A DNA stretch of 63,627 nt, taken from NCBI GenBank assembly GCA_964644025.1, contig CAZXVW010000002.1, positions 1 to 63,627 on the forward strand, written 5' to 3'. A model generated the notes under the pieces. It saw only the letters and a list, made by a program, of their open reading frames with translations, made no database searches and had not been told where the DNA came from. The stretch's first letter is position 1; each line of letters begins with the position of its first letter. Positions 17,355 through 25,706 of this stretch are shown piece by piece. Source of the DNA: CAZXVW01 sp964644025. GTDB taxonomy: Bacteria; Acidobacteriota; Terriglobia; Bryobacterales; Bryobacteraceae. The translations under genes and the position numbers were made by a program.

Positions 17355-18536
17355 TCATCTGCCGGATGCGGCGCCGGTAGCCACCAGGTGGCGCCCCCCG
17401 GCGGCCCAGGGTGAGGTCTCCATCACCAACTGGTACGCCTTGAGGTTTTCCCGCACCGTGCCCTCCAGCGGGAAACACCGGCGGACAACTTCCCGGGCCC
17501 GGCTGCCGAGCCGGCGGGCCAGCGCCGGTTCGCGAAGCAGTTCGCAGATCGCATCGGCGAGGGAAGACGAGTTCCCCGGGGGAACCAGGAGCCCGGTCTC
17601 ACCGGGATGGATCAGCTCGCGGTTGCCGGGGATGTCGGTAGCCACCACCGGGATTCCAGCCGCCATCGCCTCCAGCAGCGGCACCGCGGATTCCTCCCGC
17701 GGCGAGAGCCGGACGAAGATGTCCAGGCCGGGCAGCAGTTCCAGGGCTTCCCTCCGGTTTCCGAGAAAGCGCACCCGGTCCCCCAGTCCCAGCAAGGACG
17801 CCTCCTGCCGCAGTTCCTCCGCCAGACGGCCGCCGCCGGCGATCAACAACCGCGCCGCGGGCTCCCGGGCGATGACGGCCAGCATCGCGTAGAGCAGAAA
17901 TTCGTGGCCGCGGCCCGCCTCCAGGCGTCCGAGGGAACCGATCGCCACCTCACCACTTTGCAAGCCGAGCTCCCGGCGAGCCGCGCCACGCCGCACGCCG
18001 GCAAACAGGTGCGCGTTGACTCCGTCTCGAATGGTAAGCATCCGCTCCGCCCCGGCCACTCCCTCGCGCGCGGCTAACCTCCGGTGCTCGTCGAACGCGC
18101 AGATCGTCAGATCACCGCTACGGATTGACGGCCTCAGCCAGGAAGCGACGGTTTTCCGGACCCGGCCACCCGCCGCCTCCCGGGGCGGAAGCCCGTGCGC
18201 GTGGCGGATAATATGCGGGACCCGGGCCAGCCGCGCCGGCGTTTCTCCGGCGAAGCCGCCGTCGCCGGCGTGGATGACTACCAGGTCGAACCGCTCGCGG
18301 CGGCACAACAGGAACAGCCACGGCGCCAGCAGCAGGTCCCCGTCCACAACCGAACGAAGGCCCCGGGGCGGCATGACGATGTGCGCCCCAAGCTTTTCGA
18401 AATGGTGTGCCGTGACCTCGTCGGGAGGTATGATCCACACGTCGTCACCGCGCAGAACCAATGCGCGGACGATCGCGTGAACGATGGCAGTACATCCTCC
18501 CCATGGCTCGTCATCAAGTATCTGCAGGATTTTCAT
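17355..18536 (-). CDS. Glycosyltransferase family 4
   Basis: A 393-residue GT-B fold sugar transferase for exopolysaccharide repeat-unit assembly on the cytoplasmic face. The N-terminus MKILQILDDEPWGG and the GDGGFAGETPAR region form the acceptor side. The C-terminal donor side has GSLGRLEAGRGHEFLL, then LSPREESAVPLLEAMAAG with the E(x7)E nucleotide-sugar motif, and TGLLVPPG. ATG 18536 was chosen because the Rossmann strand starts there; the frame continues 13 codons upstream. The sugar specificity cannot be read from sequence. Confidence 0.9.
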   Translation of the reverse strand: MKILQILDDEPWGGCTAIVHAIVRALVLRGDDVWIIPPDEVTAHHFEKLGAHIVMPPRGLRSVVDGDLLLAPWLFLLCRRERFDLVVIHAGDGGFAGETPARLARVPHIIRHAHGLPPREAAGGRVRKTVASWLRPSIRSGDLTICAFDEHRRLAAREGVAGAERMLTIRDGVNAHLFAGVRRGAARRELGLQSGEVAIGSLGRLEAGRGHEFLLYAMLAVIAREPAARLLIAGGGRLAEELRQEASLLGLGDRVRFLGNRREALELLPGLDIFVRLSPREESAVPLLEAMAAGIPVVATDIPGNRELIHPGETGLLVPPGNSSSLADAICELLREPALARRLGSRAREVVRRCFPLEGTVRENLKAYQLVMETSPWAAGGRHLVATGAASGR

Positions 18537-18640
18537 GTCGCTCGTCCTCTGCGGGCATGCCGCCTGACAGCTCATCGTGATGCTGGGTTAACGATTCAGG
18601 ACTGCAATCCGTTCGTCTTAAGCCCGGCCAGCCAGTGCCG

Positions 18641-20494
18641 TCAGCGCCTCCCGCCCGTCGCGGGAAGGCTGGTGCGGCCTTCACTGCCCCTGGTTCGCCG
18701 GGCGGCGGCCGTCTCGATGAGTGACGCCAGCCGCTCTCGGGCCGCCAGCAGTGCTTGCGGGTCGGTGTTCCAGTGGTGAAAACAGTTGGCCGTGCCATCG
18801 CCCGCGCAACCAACCTCAATCGCCTCGCGGTTGGCGGCCTGCGGGTCGGTGCGGGCCGCCAGCACCAGGTATTCGTAGTCCTCCACGGCGTCGCGCAACG
18901 TCTTCAGTCGCAGCGACGGGACAACGCCGTAGGCCGCCGCCGGGGAACGGGCGCCGTAAGCGTTCCTGGGCACCACGAGGTTTACCTCCCGGCCTGGATA
19001 GACCAGCAGGCCTTCGCCGTTGTAGCAGCCGCCGCCGGAGCCGTAGTTGCAGGCCTCGCTCCACGGGTTGCCGCCCTTCTTTGCCAGTTGGTTCCAGTAG
19101 GCTGAAGTCCAGTACAGCAGGCCGGTGATTCCGTAGCGGAAATTGATCCAGTTCACCACCCGGTAGTTCAGCAAGGGGAAGTCGATCTCCCAGTGCGGGC
19201 TGGGAACATCGCGGTTCTGGACCAGCGCCGTGTAGGTCCAGATCTCGTCGCCGGCCAGCCGCCGCGCGGCCGCCTCGGCCGGATCAAACGAAGCGTACAA
19301 GGCGATGAGCCGGTTCACGTTACCGTAGAGGAACTGGGCGGTCCGGCGGTCGTGGAAATCGATGGTCATGCCCACTCGAAACTCCGGATGCGCTGCCCGC
19401 GCCAGCCCGGCCAGCTCGCGAATCTCCTGGAACTGCTGCCGCGTGGCCGGCTCGTCGCCCGGCCGGATGAAGAGTTTTTGTTGGATTCCGTAGGAACGGA
19501 ACCATTCATAGACCGAGCGGAGATAGTTCACCGCCAGGCGCCGGTTCGCCGGAATGTCCAGGTCAAACGGATACTTGTATGCGAAAGACAGGCTGTAGTC
19601 GGTGAATTCCGGCCTCTTCAGCAGAGAGAGCAGGTGTGCCGCCCGGGCTCGTGTCAGCCGGAGGTTCCCTTCCGGGTCCAGGTCGTCCGGCTCGATGCGG
19701 AACCCCATCGGCGCCTCCGGCATCAGCCGGTGCGCGATGAGCATCTCGTCAATCGCGGTGGCCAGCGCCACGTGCCGCGGCCCTCCGTAACGATAGCCGT
19801 AGTAGGCGGCCGGACCCAACCGGTAGTCAGAGTCGTAGCTTTGAAAGGCCGTATGAAGCGAGGAAGCCGCCGGAAGGGTGAAACGCCGCACGCGCACCGA
19901 AACCGGGATCACGGCGAAGGGCACGGCCGGCTCACTCGTCACCTCGATGGCGCCGCGATACACGCCCGGTCTCGTTCCCGGGGGAATGTGGAACTCGACG
20001 TAGACCGGTTGATTGGCCCCGGCCGGGACATCGAACGGAGCGGCCGGATAAGCCGCGGTGCCCAGCGCCTGGCCGGTAAACGGATTCCTGAACGGTACCA
20101 GTGCGTCCGGGTAAACCCCGGGCTTCGCCAGCCGCGACCCACCGCTGCGGCTGGTTACCGCAATGTAGTGTTCGCGGTACAACCGGACCGTGCCAGCCGG
20201 CAGAGTGGCGCCGCCCGGCCCGGTGAGGGCGCCGGCAAGCTCCATGTCGACTCCCGCCACCCCGCTGTCGCCACCGTGCACCACCACTTGCACCGCCTCG
20301 TATTCGTTGCCCGCGGCCGCCACTTCCGCCGCAACCGCCGGATTCGCCGGCACCGGATCATCCGGCGCTACTCTCACCAGGCTGTTCACCACGTAGCAAG
20401 TAGGCGATGCGGCGTAAGTATTGGAAAGCGGCGGAACCAGTGCGAGCAGCAGCGCCGCTGCCAGAACTCCTCCGGCGCCCGCGATTCTCAGCAT
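18641..20494 (-). CDS. Secreted DUF4091 / GH123-like protein
   Basis: A 617-residue protein with a signal peptide (ending near residue 29, YAAS). An N-terminal beta-sandwich region (~35-195) is followed by a TIM-barrel-like domain. The C-terminal SLRLKTLRDAVEDYEYL is the hallmark of DUF4091, a family related to glycoside hydrolase 123 (beta-N-acetylgalactosaminidases). A GGGCYNGEGLLVYPG segment near 515 resembles the family's conserved GEG. The Shine-Dalgarno AGAGGTG precedes the ATG, and the start overlaps the FemAB-like stop by 7 bases, so it belongs to the operon. A polymer-trimming or release hydrolase is the simplest role. Catalytic activity is unproven for most DUF4091 proteins. Confidence 0.82.
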   Translation of the reverse strand: MLRIAGAGGVLAAALLLALVPPLSNTYAASPTCYVVNSLVRVAPDDPVPANPAVAAEVAAAGNEYEAVQVVVHGGDSGVAGVDMELAGALTGPGGATLPAGTVRLYREHYIAVTSRSGGSRLAKPGVYPDALVPFRNPFTGQALGTAAYPAAPFDVPAGANQPVYVEFHIPPGTRPGVYRGAIEVTSEPAVPFAVIPVSVRVRRFTLPAASSLHTAFQSYDSDYRLGPAAYYGYRYGGPRHVALATAIDEMLIAHRLMPEAPMGFRIEPDDLDPEGNLRLTRARAAHLLSLLKRPEFTDYSLSFAYKYPFDLDIPANRRLAVNYLRSVYEWFRSYGIQQKLFIRPGDEPATRQQFQEIRELAGLARAAHPEFRVGMTIDFHDRRTAQFLYGNVNRLIALYASFDPAEAAARRLAGDEIWTYTALVQNRDVPSPHWEIDFPLLNYRVVNWINFRYGITGLLYWTSAYWNQLAKKGGNPWSEACNYGSGGGCYNGEGLLVYPGREVNLVVPRNAYGARSPAAAYGVVPSLRLKTLRDAVEDYEYLVLAARTDPQAANREAIEVGCAGDGTANCFHHWNTDPQALLAARERLASLIETAAARRTRGSEGRTSLPATGGRR

Positions 20495-21531
20495 GGGTCA
20501 CCTCTTCGAAAGGCATTCGCAAATTGTCGCGCTGTGGGTCGGCGGCTGCTTACGGCGGCCGCCGGAGCAGTGACGCCGCCGCGCAGCGGCACTCCCGCCT
20601 CCCCAGAGCTCGTCCGCAGGTTACGAGCCCGCCCTTGTTGTTCCCGGACGAGTTGCTCCTGAAATAGCACCGAAGAAAGCTGGCGGATCAACGGAACTCT
20701 CTTCCCCCGTTTCAGGACATTGCGGAAGGGATACAGAAGGCGGACGATCAACGCTACCTCTGGGCGGTAGATGACGCCCAGCTCGCAATACTCCCGTTCG
20801 AATCCGAACTTGAGGAGGAAATCCTGCATGCGGGTGGCGTGGGCAATCGAACGCGTCCCGTTGGAAACCGGCACTCCTTTTTCGTTCACGTAGTAGTCGA
20901 GCAAGGTATGGATCATGGCGTAGGCCGCGTAGTCCCGCAACCCCGCCGGCGTGATGTCCACGGTGTGCAGAAACACGCCGCCGGTTTCCCGCAGGCAAAT
21001 GACGTAGCCCAGCAGTTCCCCGCCCCGCCAGCAGCCCCACACATCGAAAACGGGCTGTCCGTCCAGGCTCCGCACGAAGCGGCGGAACTGTTCCGGCTCG
21101 AGCGGCGAGGCGCCGGCATACCGCTGGTAAGAGCGGCGGTGGCAGTCGTAGCCGTTGTCGGCCAGCCACGCTGCCGGCACGCGCCGGATCGCGAACCGCT
21201 TCAGGCCCCGGCGGATCTTTGACCGGGTGCTGGCCGAGACGGACCCGAAATCGTAGCGCCGGCAAACCACGTGCCACCAGTTGGTCGTTGTTTCCGAGCG
21301 GCGGGCCGAATAGCGCAGGAACAAGGCGCCCGTCCGCCGCAGCGCCCGCCGCGCCTCGGCCGGTGCAACAGCCGCGTAAACCGGCATCGCCGCGGCCGGG
21401 ATCAGCGCCCCGCGGTATTTCATCCAGGCCGCGCCGGCCAGCTCCACCACGGTCTCTCCCTGTGAGGCCAGGTAGGCGGCATAGGAGCGGCCGCCGTTGG
21501 CTGGACCGGCCGGCTCCGCGCTCCCGTGCAT
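20488..21531 (-). CDS. FemAB/GNAT-like acyltransferase
   Basis: A 347-residue protein of the FemAB-related GNAT fold found in exopolysaccharide clusters. The C-terminal half carries the typical GGELLGYVICL strand, the HTVDITPAGLRDYAAYAMIH helix and KGVPVSNGTRS followed by MQDFLLKFGFERE. A GAGG Shine-Dalgarno lies 7 bases before ATG 21531; longer starts at 21564 and 21579 would overlap the methyltransferase gene. FemAB enzymes transfer amino acids from aminoacyl-tRNA, while others in polysaccharide clusters are thought to acylate sugars. The substrate here is unknown. Confidence 0.7.
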   Translation of the reverse strand: MHGSAEPAGPANGGRSYAAYLASQGETVVELAGAAWMKYRGALIPAAAMPVYAAVAPAEARRALRRTGALFLRYSARRSETTTNWWHVVCRRYDFGSVSASTRSKIRRGLKRFAIRRVPAAWLADNGYDCHRRSYQRYAGASPLEPEQFRRFVRSLDGQPVFDVWGCWRGGELLGYVICLRETGGVFLHTVDITPAGLRDYAAYAMIHTLLDYYVNEKGVPVSNGTRSIAHATRMQDFLLKFGFEREYCELGVIYRPEVALIVRLLYPFRNVLKRGKRVPLIRQLSSVLFQEQLVREQQGRARNLRTSSGEAGVPLRGGVTAPAAAVSSRRPTARQFANAFRRGDPC

Positions 21532-21560
21532 CTGCAAACCTCGTCCGTCCCCGTGATCCC

Positions 21561-22538
21561 TCATCCGGCCACCGAACACTCTTCCCGCACTTCCGCGCGC
21601 CGTGAGCCGGGCCGTGGCGCGGATGGTTTCCTTGCCCAGGCGACGAGCATGCTGCCCCGGCCCGCCACGGCCGCCAGGCGCCAGGAAAGCACCAGCACCC
21701 TTCGGCTCGCCGATTCCATGTTCCGCGCGGTCACGTAGTCGGGGTCAACCGGCGTGGTCGTCTTCATCTCGCAGAGCTCCAGCCCCGCGCGCTCCAGCGT
21801 CAGCGCCAGCGTCTTCGGCGTGAAGCCGTGGACATGGTGGGGCGGCGCCACGGTGGCGATCAGCTTCCGTTTACCACCGAGGAGCAAGCGGAGTTGCGTG
21901 GCCAGCGCCCCTTCGTTCGGTGTGGCGATCAGCACCACCCCGCCGGGAACCAGCAACCGTTTGACTTCGCACAACACCTCGTAAGGGTTCGGCAGGTGTT
22001 CGATGACGTCGCGCAAGCGAACGAAGTGGAACCGGCTCGCCTCCAGGCCGCTTTCGAGCACCGGCGAGCAGCGCAGGTCGGCATCGAGTTGCCCCCGCCC
22101 GAGGGCAACCAGTTCCGGGTCGATATCCACGCCGGTCGCCTCCCAGTCCTGGTCCGCGGCTGCCCGCACCGAAGAACCGGAACCGCAACCGATATCGAGA
22201 AACTTGCCCGGCTGGTCAATGCCGGCGAGCCGGGAAACCTTCTCAAGCTGCCTTCGGAGCTGTTTGCGGTCATGCTCCAGTACCGCCGGCGTGATGTGGT
22301 GCTGGAACCGGGTGTACTGGAAATCCAGGGACATCTTGGAAAATCCCGCGGAGGGTTCAAAAAACGGCATCGGGTTCAAATAGATCAGCGAGCAATTACC
22401 ACAGCGGCCGATCTGCCATCCGTTCACCGTGCAGAGGGGCCGGAAGGCATCAGCGCCGCAGGCGTTGCAACGGATCCATCGTTTCTTCGCCGGAACATCT
22501 CCCGGCGGATTATCGTGTCTTTCCTTCACCATCACCAT
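21561..22538 (-). CDS. SAM-dependent methyltransferase with N-terminal zinc ribbon
   Basis: A 325-residue class I methyltransferase. The first ~45 residues carry two Cys pairs (CNACGAD and CGNCSL), a treble-clef zinc site seen in sugar methyltransferases of this type. The Rossmann core has the SAM loop LDIGCGSGSSVRAA, the acidic VDIDPEL strand and the RDVIEHLPNP motif IV. The long upstream frame is not coding: TGAGGACAG is placed correctly for ATG 22538, 17 bases after the ATP-grasp stop. O- or C-methylation of an NDP-sugar or growing glycan is likely. Confidence 0.85.
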   Translation of the reverse strand: MVMVKERHDNPPGDVPAKKRWIRCNACGADAFRPLCTVNGWQIGRCGNCSLIYLNPMPFFEPSAGFSKMSLDFQYTRFQHHITPAVLEHDRKQLRRQLEKVSRLAGIDQPGKFLDIGCGSGSSVRAAADQDWEATGVDIDPELVALGRGQLDADLRCSPVLESGLEASRFHFVRLRDVIEHLPNPYEVLCEVKRLLVPGGVVLIATPNEGALATQLRLLLGGKRKLIATVAPPHHVHGFTPKTLALTLERAGLELCEMKTTTPVDPDYVTARNMESASRRVLVLSWRLAAVAGRGSMLVAWARKPSAPRPGSRRAEVREECSVAG

Positions 22539-22555
22539 GTCTGTCCTCAGCACGG

Positions 22556-23842
22556 TCACCCCGCTCCCAGCAGTTTTCCGCACTGGCTCCGGGTGAGCCG
22601 GACAGCCGACCGAAGCGGCGGTTTTAGGCACCGCACCCTGCCGGCAAAGGCGGCGAGGCGGGCCAGGACGCCGCGCGCGGCTTCCCGCGCCAGGAAGACG
22701 CACCGGGCGGCAAACGGCCGGGGGTCCTTCGGGTCGAGGATTGCGAAAACGTGCGGCCGGAAATACGGCGCCAGGTACCGGCCGGGAGAATACCGCTCAC
22801 GCAGGAGATTCCTCGCGCTGTAAGCCGCGTCGCGCGTGATATCGATCCAGTAGATTCCGCTGGCGGCCGGTCGCCGCAGCGGGGGCAGCTCGCCATGAAC
22901 CAGGTGCCGGTACTCGAGCCACGGGAAATTCACCCCGCAGGCGACCGCCAGCAGCGTTGACAGGTTATGGCGCCCGTTGACCTCCATCAGCTTGTAAATC
23001 CCGTCGCGGGGATCCCTCTTGAACTCGGTGCAGGCGTATCCCGCGTAGCCCATGGCCTCGAGAAGCCTGCGACCCGGCCCGATCACCTCGGGAACCTCCT
23101 TGCTGACGGCGACTCGCGGCGAACCCCAGCGCGGCGGCGCGTTTCTGACGTGGACGGCCGTGAATTCAACCGCCGGCCGGCCCTGATGAAAATAGGCGTT
23201 GTAGTTAACCACCTCGGCGTCGCCGCCGGGAATGATTTCTTGCAGCATCACCTCGAGGCCGGCCTCGGCAGCCCGCCGGTAAACCGAAATCATTTCGTCC
23301 AGGTTGGCGGCGGGAAACATCTTGCGCTGGAAGCGGTCGTAGAACAGGTGGCTCTGGCACGGCTTGACCAGGCAAGGGAACGCAACCTGGCTTCCGTAAG
23401 CCTGCACGTCTTCTATGGATGACGGAACCACGGTTTTCGGCGCCGGGACGCCGCTGGCTGCGGCCAGCGCGTAGGTATGCTTCTTGTCGATGAATCGCCG
23501 GACCACCGGCCAGTCCGGGCAGGCGACGATGTAGTGGCGCCGGAGGGCCGGTTTGTGGCGCGCCACGGCGACCACGGCTTCGTCGGAGACGGGAAAAATG
23601 ACGCCGCCACGGAAACGGCCGGCCAGATCCATGAGCAAGCCGATGAACTCCGCTTCGGCCTTCTCTGGATGAGGCGCCCGCACCCGGTGCGCGCAGTACC
23701 GGGAAAGGTGCGCGGTGTCCCGCCGGTCGTAATGGAGCACGACGACGGGAACGCCCATGCTCCCCAATGCGCGCACGACCCCGAGGGCCATCGTGTGCCC
23801 GCCGACAACGAGCGCCGGCGCCATCCCGCGCTGGTTTCTCAT
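22556..23842 (-). CDS. ATP-grasp carboxylate-amine ligase
   Basis: A 428-residue CarB-like ATP-grasp enzyme that should activate a carboxylate as acyl phosphate and join it to an amine. The N-terminal preATP-grasp domain has VVGGHTMALGVVRALG. DKKHTYALAAASGVP starts the ATP-binding lobe, and EFKRDPRDGIYKLMEVNGR near 290-310 supplies the metal-binding Glu and Asn. Start 23842 has GGGAGGA about 8 bases upstream. The neighbour immediately upstream in the operon is the DegT aminotransferase, whose product carries a free amine. Acylation of that amino sugar, for example with an amino acid, is therefore an attractive but untested role. Confidence 0.84.
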   Translation of the reverse strand: MRNQRGMAPALVVGGHTMALGVVRALGSMGVPVVVLHYDRRDTAHLSRYCAHRVRAPHPEKAEAEFIGLLMDLAGRFRGGVIFPVSDEAVVAVARHKPALRRHYIVACPDWPVVRRFIDKKHTYALAAASGVPAPKTVVPSSIEDVQAYGSQVAFPCLVKPCQSHLFYDRFQRKMFPAANLDEMISVYRRAAEAGLEVMLQEIIPGGDAEVVNYNAYFHQGRPAVEFTAVHVRNAPPRWGSPRVAVSKEVPEVIGPGRRLLEAMGYAGYACTEFKRDPRDGIYKLMEVNGRHNLSTLLAVACGVNFPWLEYRHLVHGELPPLRRPAASGIYWIDITRDAAYSARNLLRERYSPGRYLAPYFRPHVFAILDPKDPRPFAARCVFLAREAARGVLARLAAFAGRVRCLKPPLRSAVRLTRSQCGKLLGAG

Positions 23843-23912
23843 TCTGGTATCCTCCCCGGTTGCCGGCATCGCGTGTTGTCCTTTTCCCTGCCCGGCACGG
23901 AATTGCGTCTCC

Positions 23913-25079
23913 TCAGGCGACGGCGGTCAAATCGCCGGCAAGCTCCGGCAGCCCGGCAAATCCGGCGGCACGCCGGACGGCGTTAATCACTCGGAGCTGG
24001 TCCTCCGCCGGGAGGCTGCTGGAACTCGGCAAGCAGATGCCGCGCCGGTAGAGGTCTTCGGCGACCCGGCCGCCATGGCATTCGGCGGCCGCGTAGAGCG
24101 GCTGCAGGTGCATTGGTTTCCAGACGGGCCGGGACTCGATACCGGCGGCGTCCAGCAACTGGATCAGCCGGTCGCGGGAGCAACCGAATCTTTCCTCCTC
24201 GATCAGGAAACAGCTCAGCCAGTTTGTGTGCAGCCCGTAGCGGGCCTGCGGCATGCGGGTGATGCCGGCCACGTCCGCGAACCCGGCCCAGTAACGCGCG
24301 GCCACCCGGCGGCGCTGCTCCACGCGCTGGTCCAGCACGCGCAATTGTCCGCGGCCGATGCCGGCCACGACGTTGCTCATCCGGTAGTTGTAGCCCAGCT
24401 CATGATGCTCGTAGCCGATACCGGGATCGCGCGCCTGCGTGGCCCAGTGGCGAACGCGCCTCGCCGCTTCCTCATTGCGCGCGGCGAGCATGCCGCCGCC
24501 GGTGGTGGTGATGATCTTGTTCCCGTTGAAAGAGAAGGCCGCCACGTGGCCGAGACTGCCGGCTGGTTTTCCCTTGTACCGGGCGCCCAGCGCCTCCGCT
24601 GCGTCTTCGAGCACCGGCACCTCGTAGCGCGAGCAGGTCTCCAAGATCGGGTCCATGTCAGCGCACTGGCCGAACAGGTGCACGACGATGACCCCCGCCG
24701 GCAAGCGGTTCTGCGCCGCGCGCTTGCGCAGCACGCTGGTCAGCAGGTCCGGATCGAGGTTCCAGGTGGCCGGGTCGCTGTCGAGAAAGACCGGCCGCGC
24801 GCCAAGATACCGAACCGGGTTCACTGACGCCACAAAGGTGAGCGTGGGACACAGCACCTCGTCGCCGGCCCCCACGCCCAGCAGCCGCAGCCCCAGGTGG
24901 ATGGCGGCCGTGCCGCTGGATACCGCCACCGACGGCCGGCCGAGGCGGGCGGAAAACTCCTCCTCGAAGGCATCAATGTTCGGCCCCACCGTCGACAGCC
25001 AGTTCGAGGCGAATGCTTCCTCCACGTAGGCTTTCTCGTGCCCGCTCATATGGGGAACCGATAGCAGGATTCGTTTCAT
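23913..25079 (-). CDS. DegT/DnrJ/EryC1/StrS PLP-dependent sugar aminotransferase
   Basis: A 388-residue fold-type I PLP enzyme that aminates an NDP-4-keto (or 3-keto) sugar using glutamate or glutamine. Conserved features are SSGTAAIHLGL (phosphate cup, ~55-65), the LEDAAEALGARYKG strand and the PLP lysine in FSFNGNKIITTTGGG (~185). The start is ATG 25079, directly behind the sugar transferase TGA; a GTG at 25082 is also in frame. With CapD and a PglC-like transferase the closest parallel is PglE, which makes the UDP-bacillosamine precursor. A dedicated PglD acetyltransferase is not present in the cluster. Confidence 0.9.
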   Translation of the reverse strand: MKRILLSVPHMSGHEKAYVEEAFASNWLSTVGPNIDAFEEEFSARLGRPSVAVSSGTAAIHLGLRLLGVGAGDEVLCPTLTFVASVNPVRYLGARPVFLDSDPATWNLDPDLLTSVLRKRAAQNRLPAGVIVVHLFGQCADMDPILETCSRYEVPVLEDAAEALGARYKGKPAGSLGHVAAFSFNGNKIITTTGGGMLAARNEEAARRVRHWATQARDPGIGYEHHELGYNYRMSNVVAGIGRGQLRVLDQRVEQRRRVAARYWAGFADVAGITRMPQARYGLHTNWLSCFLIEEERFGCSRDRLIQLLDAAGIESRPVWKPMHLQPLYAAAECHGGRVAEDLYRRGICLPSSSSLPAEDQLRVINAVRRAAGFAGLPELAGDLTAVA

Positions 25080-25082
25080 CAC

Positions 25083-25706
25083 TCAGCTCTGGGTGGATTC
25101 GGCGGTCTCGCCGTTGCCGAGAAAATCCGAGGTCGTCGCGTAGCCTCGCTCGCGGACCCCGGTCCGGGAAAACACCGCCCACGGCGTCAGCAGCAGGATC
25201 TTCAGGTCCAGCCACAGACTCCAGTGCTCGACGTACCAGAGATCCATTTCGAACTTCTGCGGCCAGCTCAGCGCGTTGCGCCCGTTGATTTGTACCCAGC
25301 CGGTGATGCCCGGCTTCACTTCGTGCCGTTTCATCTGCTGCGCGTTGTAGCGCGGCAGGTATTCCATCAGCAACGGCCGTGGGCCTACCAGCGCCATGTC
25401 CCCGCGCAGCACGTTCCACAACTGCGGCAGCTCGTCGAGGCTGATCTCGCGCAGGAGACTGCCGAACCGGGTCATCCGCTCCTCGTCCGGCAACAGGCGC
25501 CCGTCGGCATCGCGGGCCTCGGACATGGTTCGAAACTTGATGCAAGTGAACGGGCGGCCGTGCAAGCCGGGCCGGGCTTGCCGGAAGAAGACGGGCCGAC
25601 CAAGGATCAGAAGGATGCCGAGCGCAATCAGTCCCAGCAAGGGCGCCAACACCAACAAGACGGCTCCGGAAATGGCAATGTCCAGCGCCCGGCTAACTGC
25701 CCGCAT
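25083..25706 (-). CDS. PglC-like sugar phosphate transferase (small monotopic phosphoglycosyltransferase)
   Basis: A 207-residue bacterial sugar transferase that moves phospho-sugar from an NDP-sugar to undecaprenyl phosphate and starts the repeat unit. One N-terminal re-entrant hydrophobic helix (about residues 8-32, with the LAPLLG turn) is followed by KFRTM, the catalytic Asp-Glu of SLDELPQLWNVLRGDM and GPRPLL. The size matches the minimal PglC form rather than the ~470-residue WcaJ form. The real start is ATG 25706, overlapping the GT4 gene by 14 bases. A longer open frame upstream is an artefact of the overlap. Confidence 0.92.
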   Translation of the reverse strand: MRAVSRALDIAISGAVLLVLAPLLGLIALGILLILGRPVFFRQARPGLHGRPFTCIKFRTMSEARDADGRLLPDEERMTRFGSLLREISLDELPQLWNVLRGDMALVGPRPLLMEYLPRYNAQQMKRHEVKPGITGWVQINGRNALSWPQKFEMDLWYVEHWSLWLDLKILLLTPWAVFSRTGVRERGYATTSDFLGNGETAESTQS

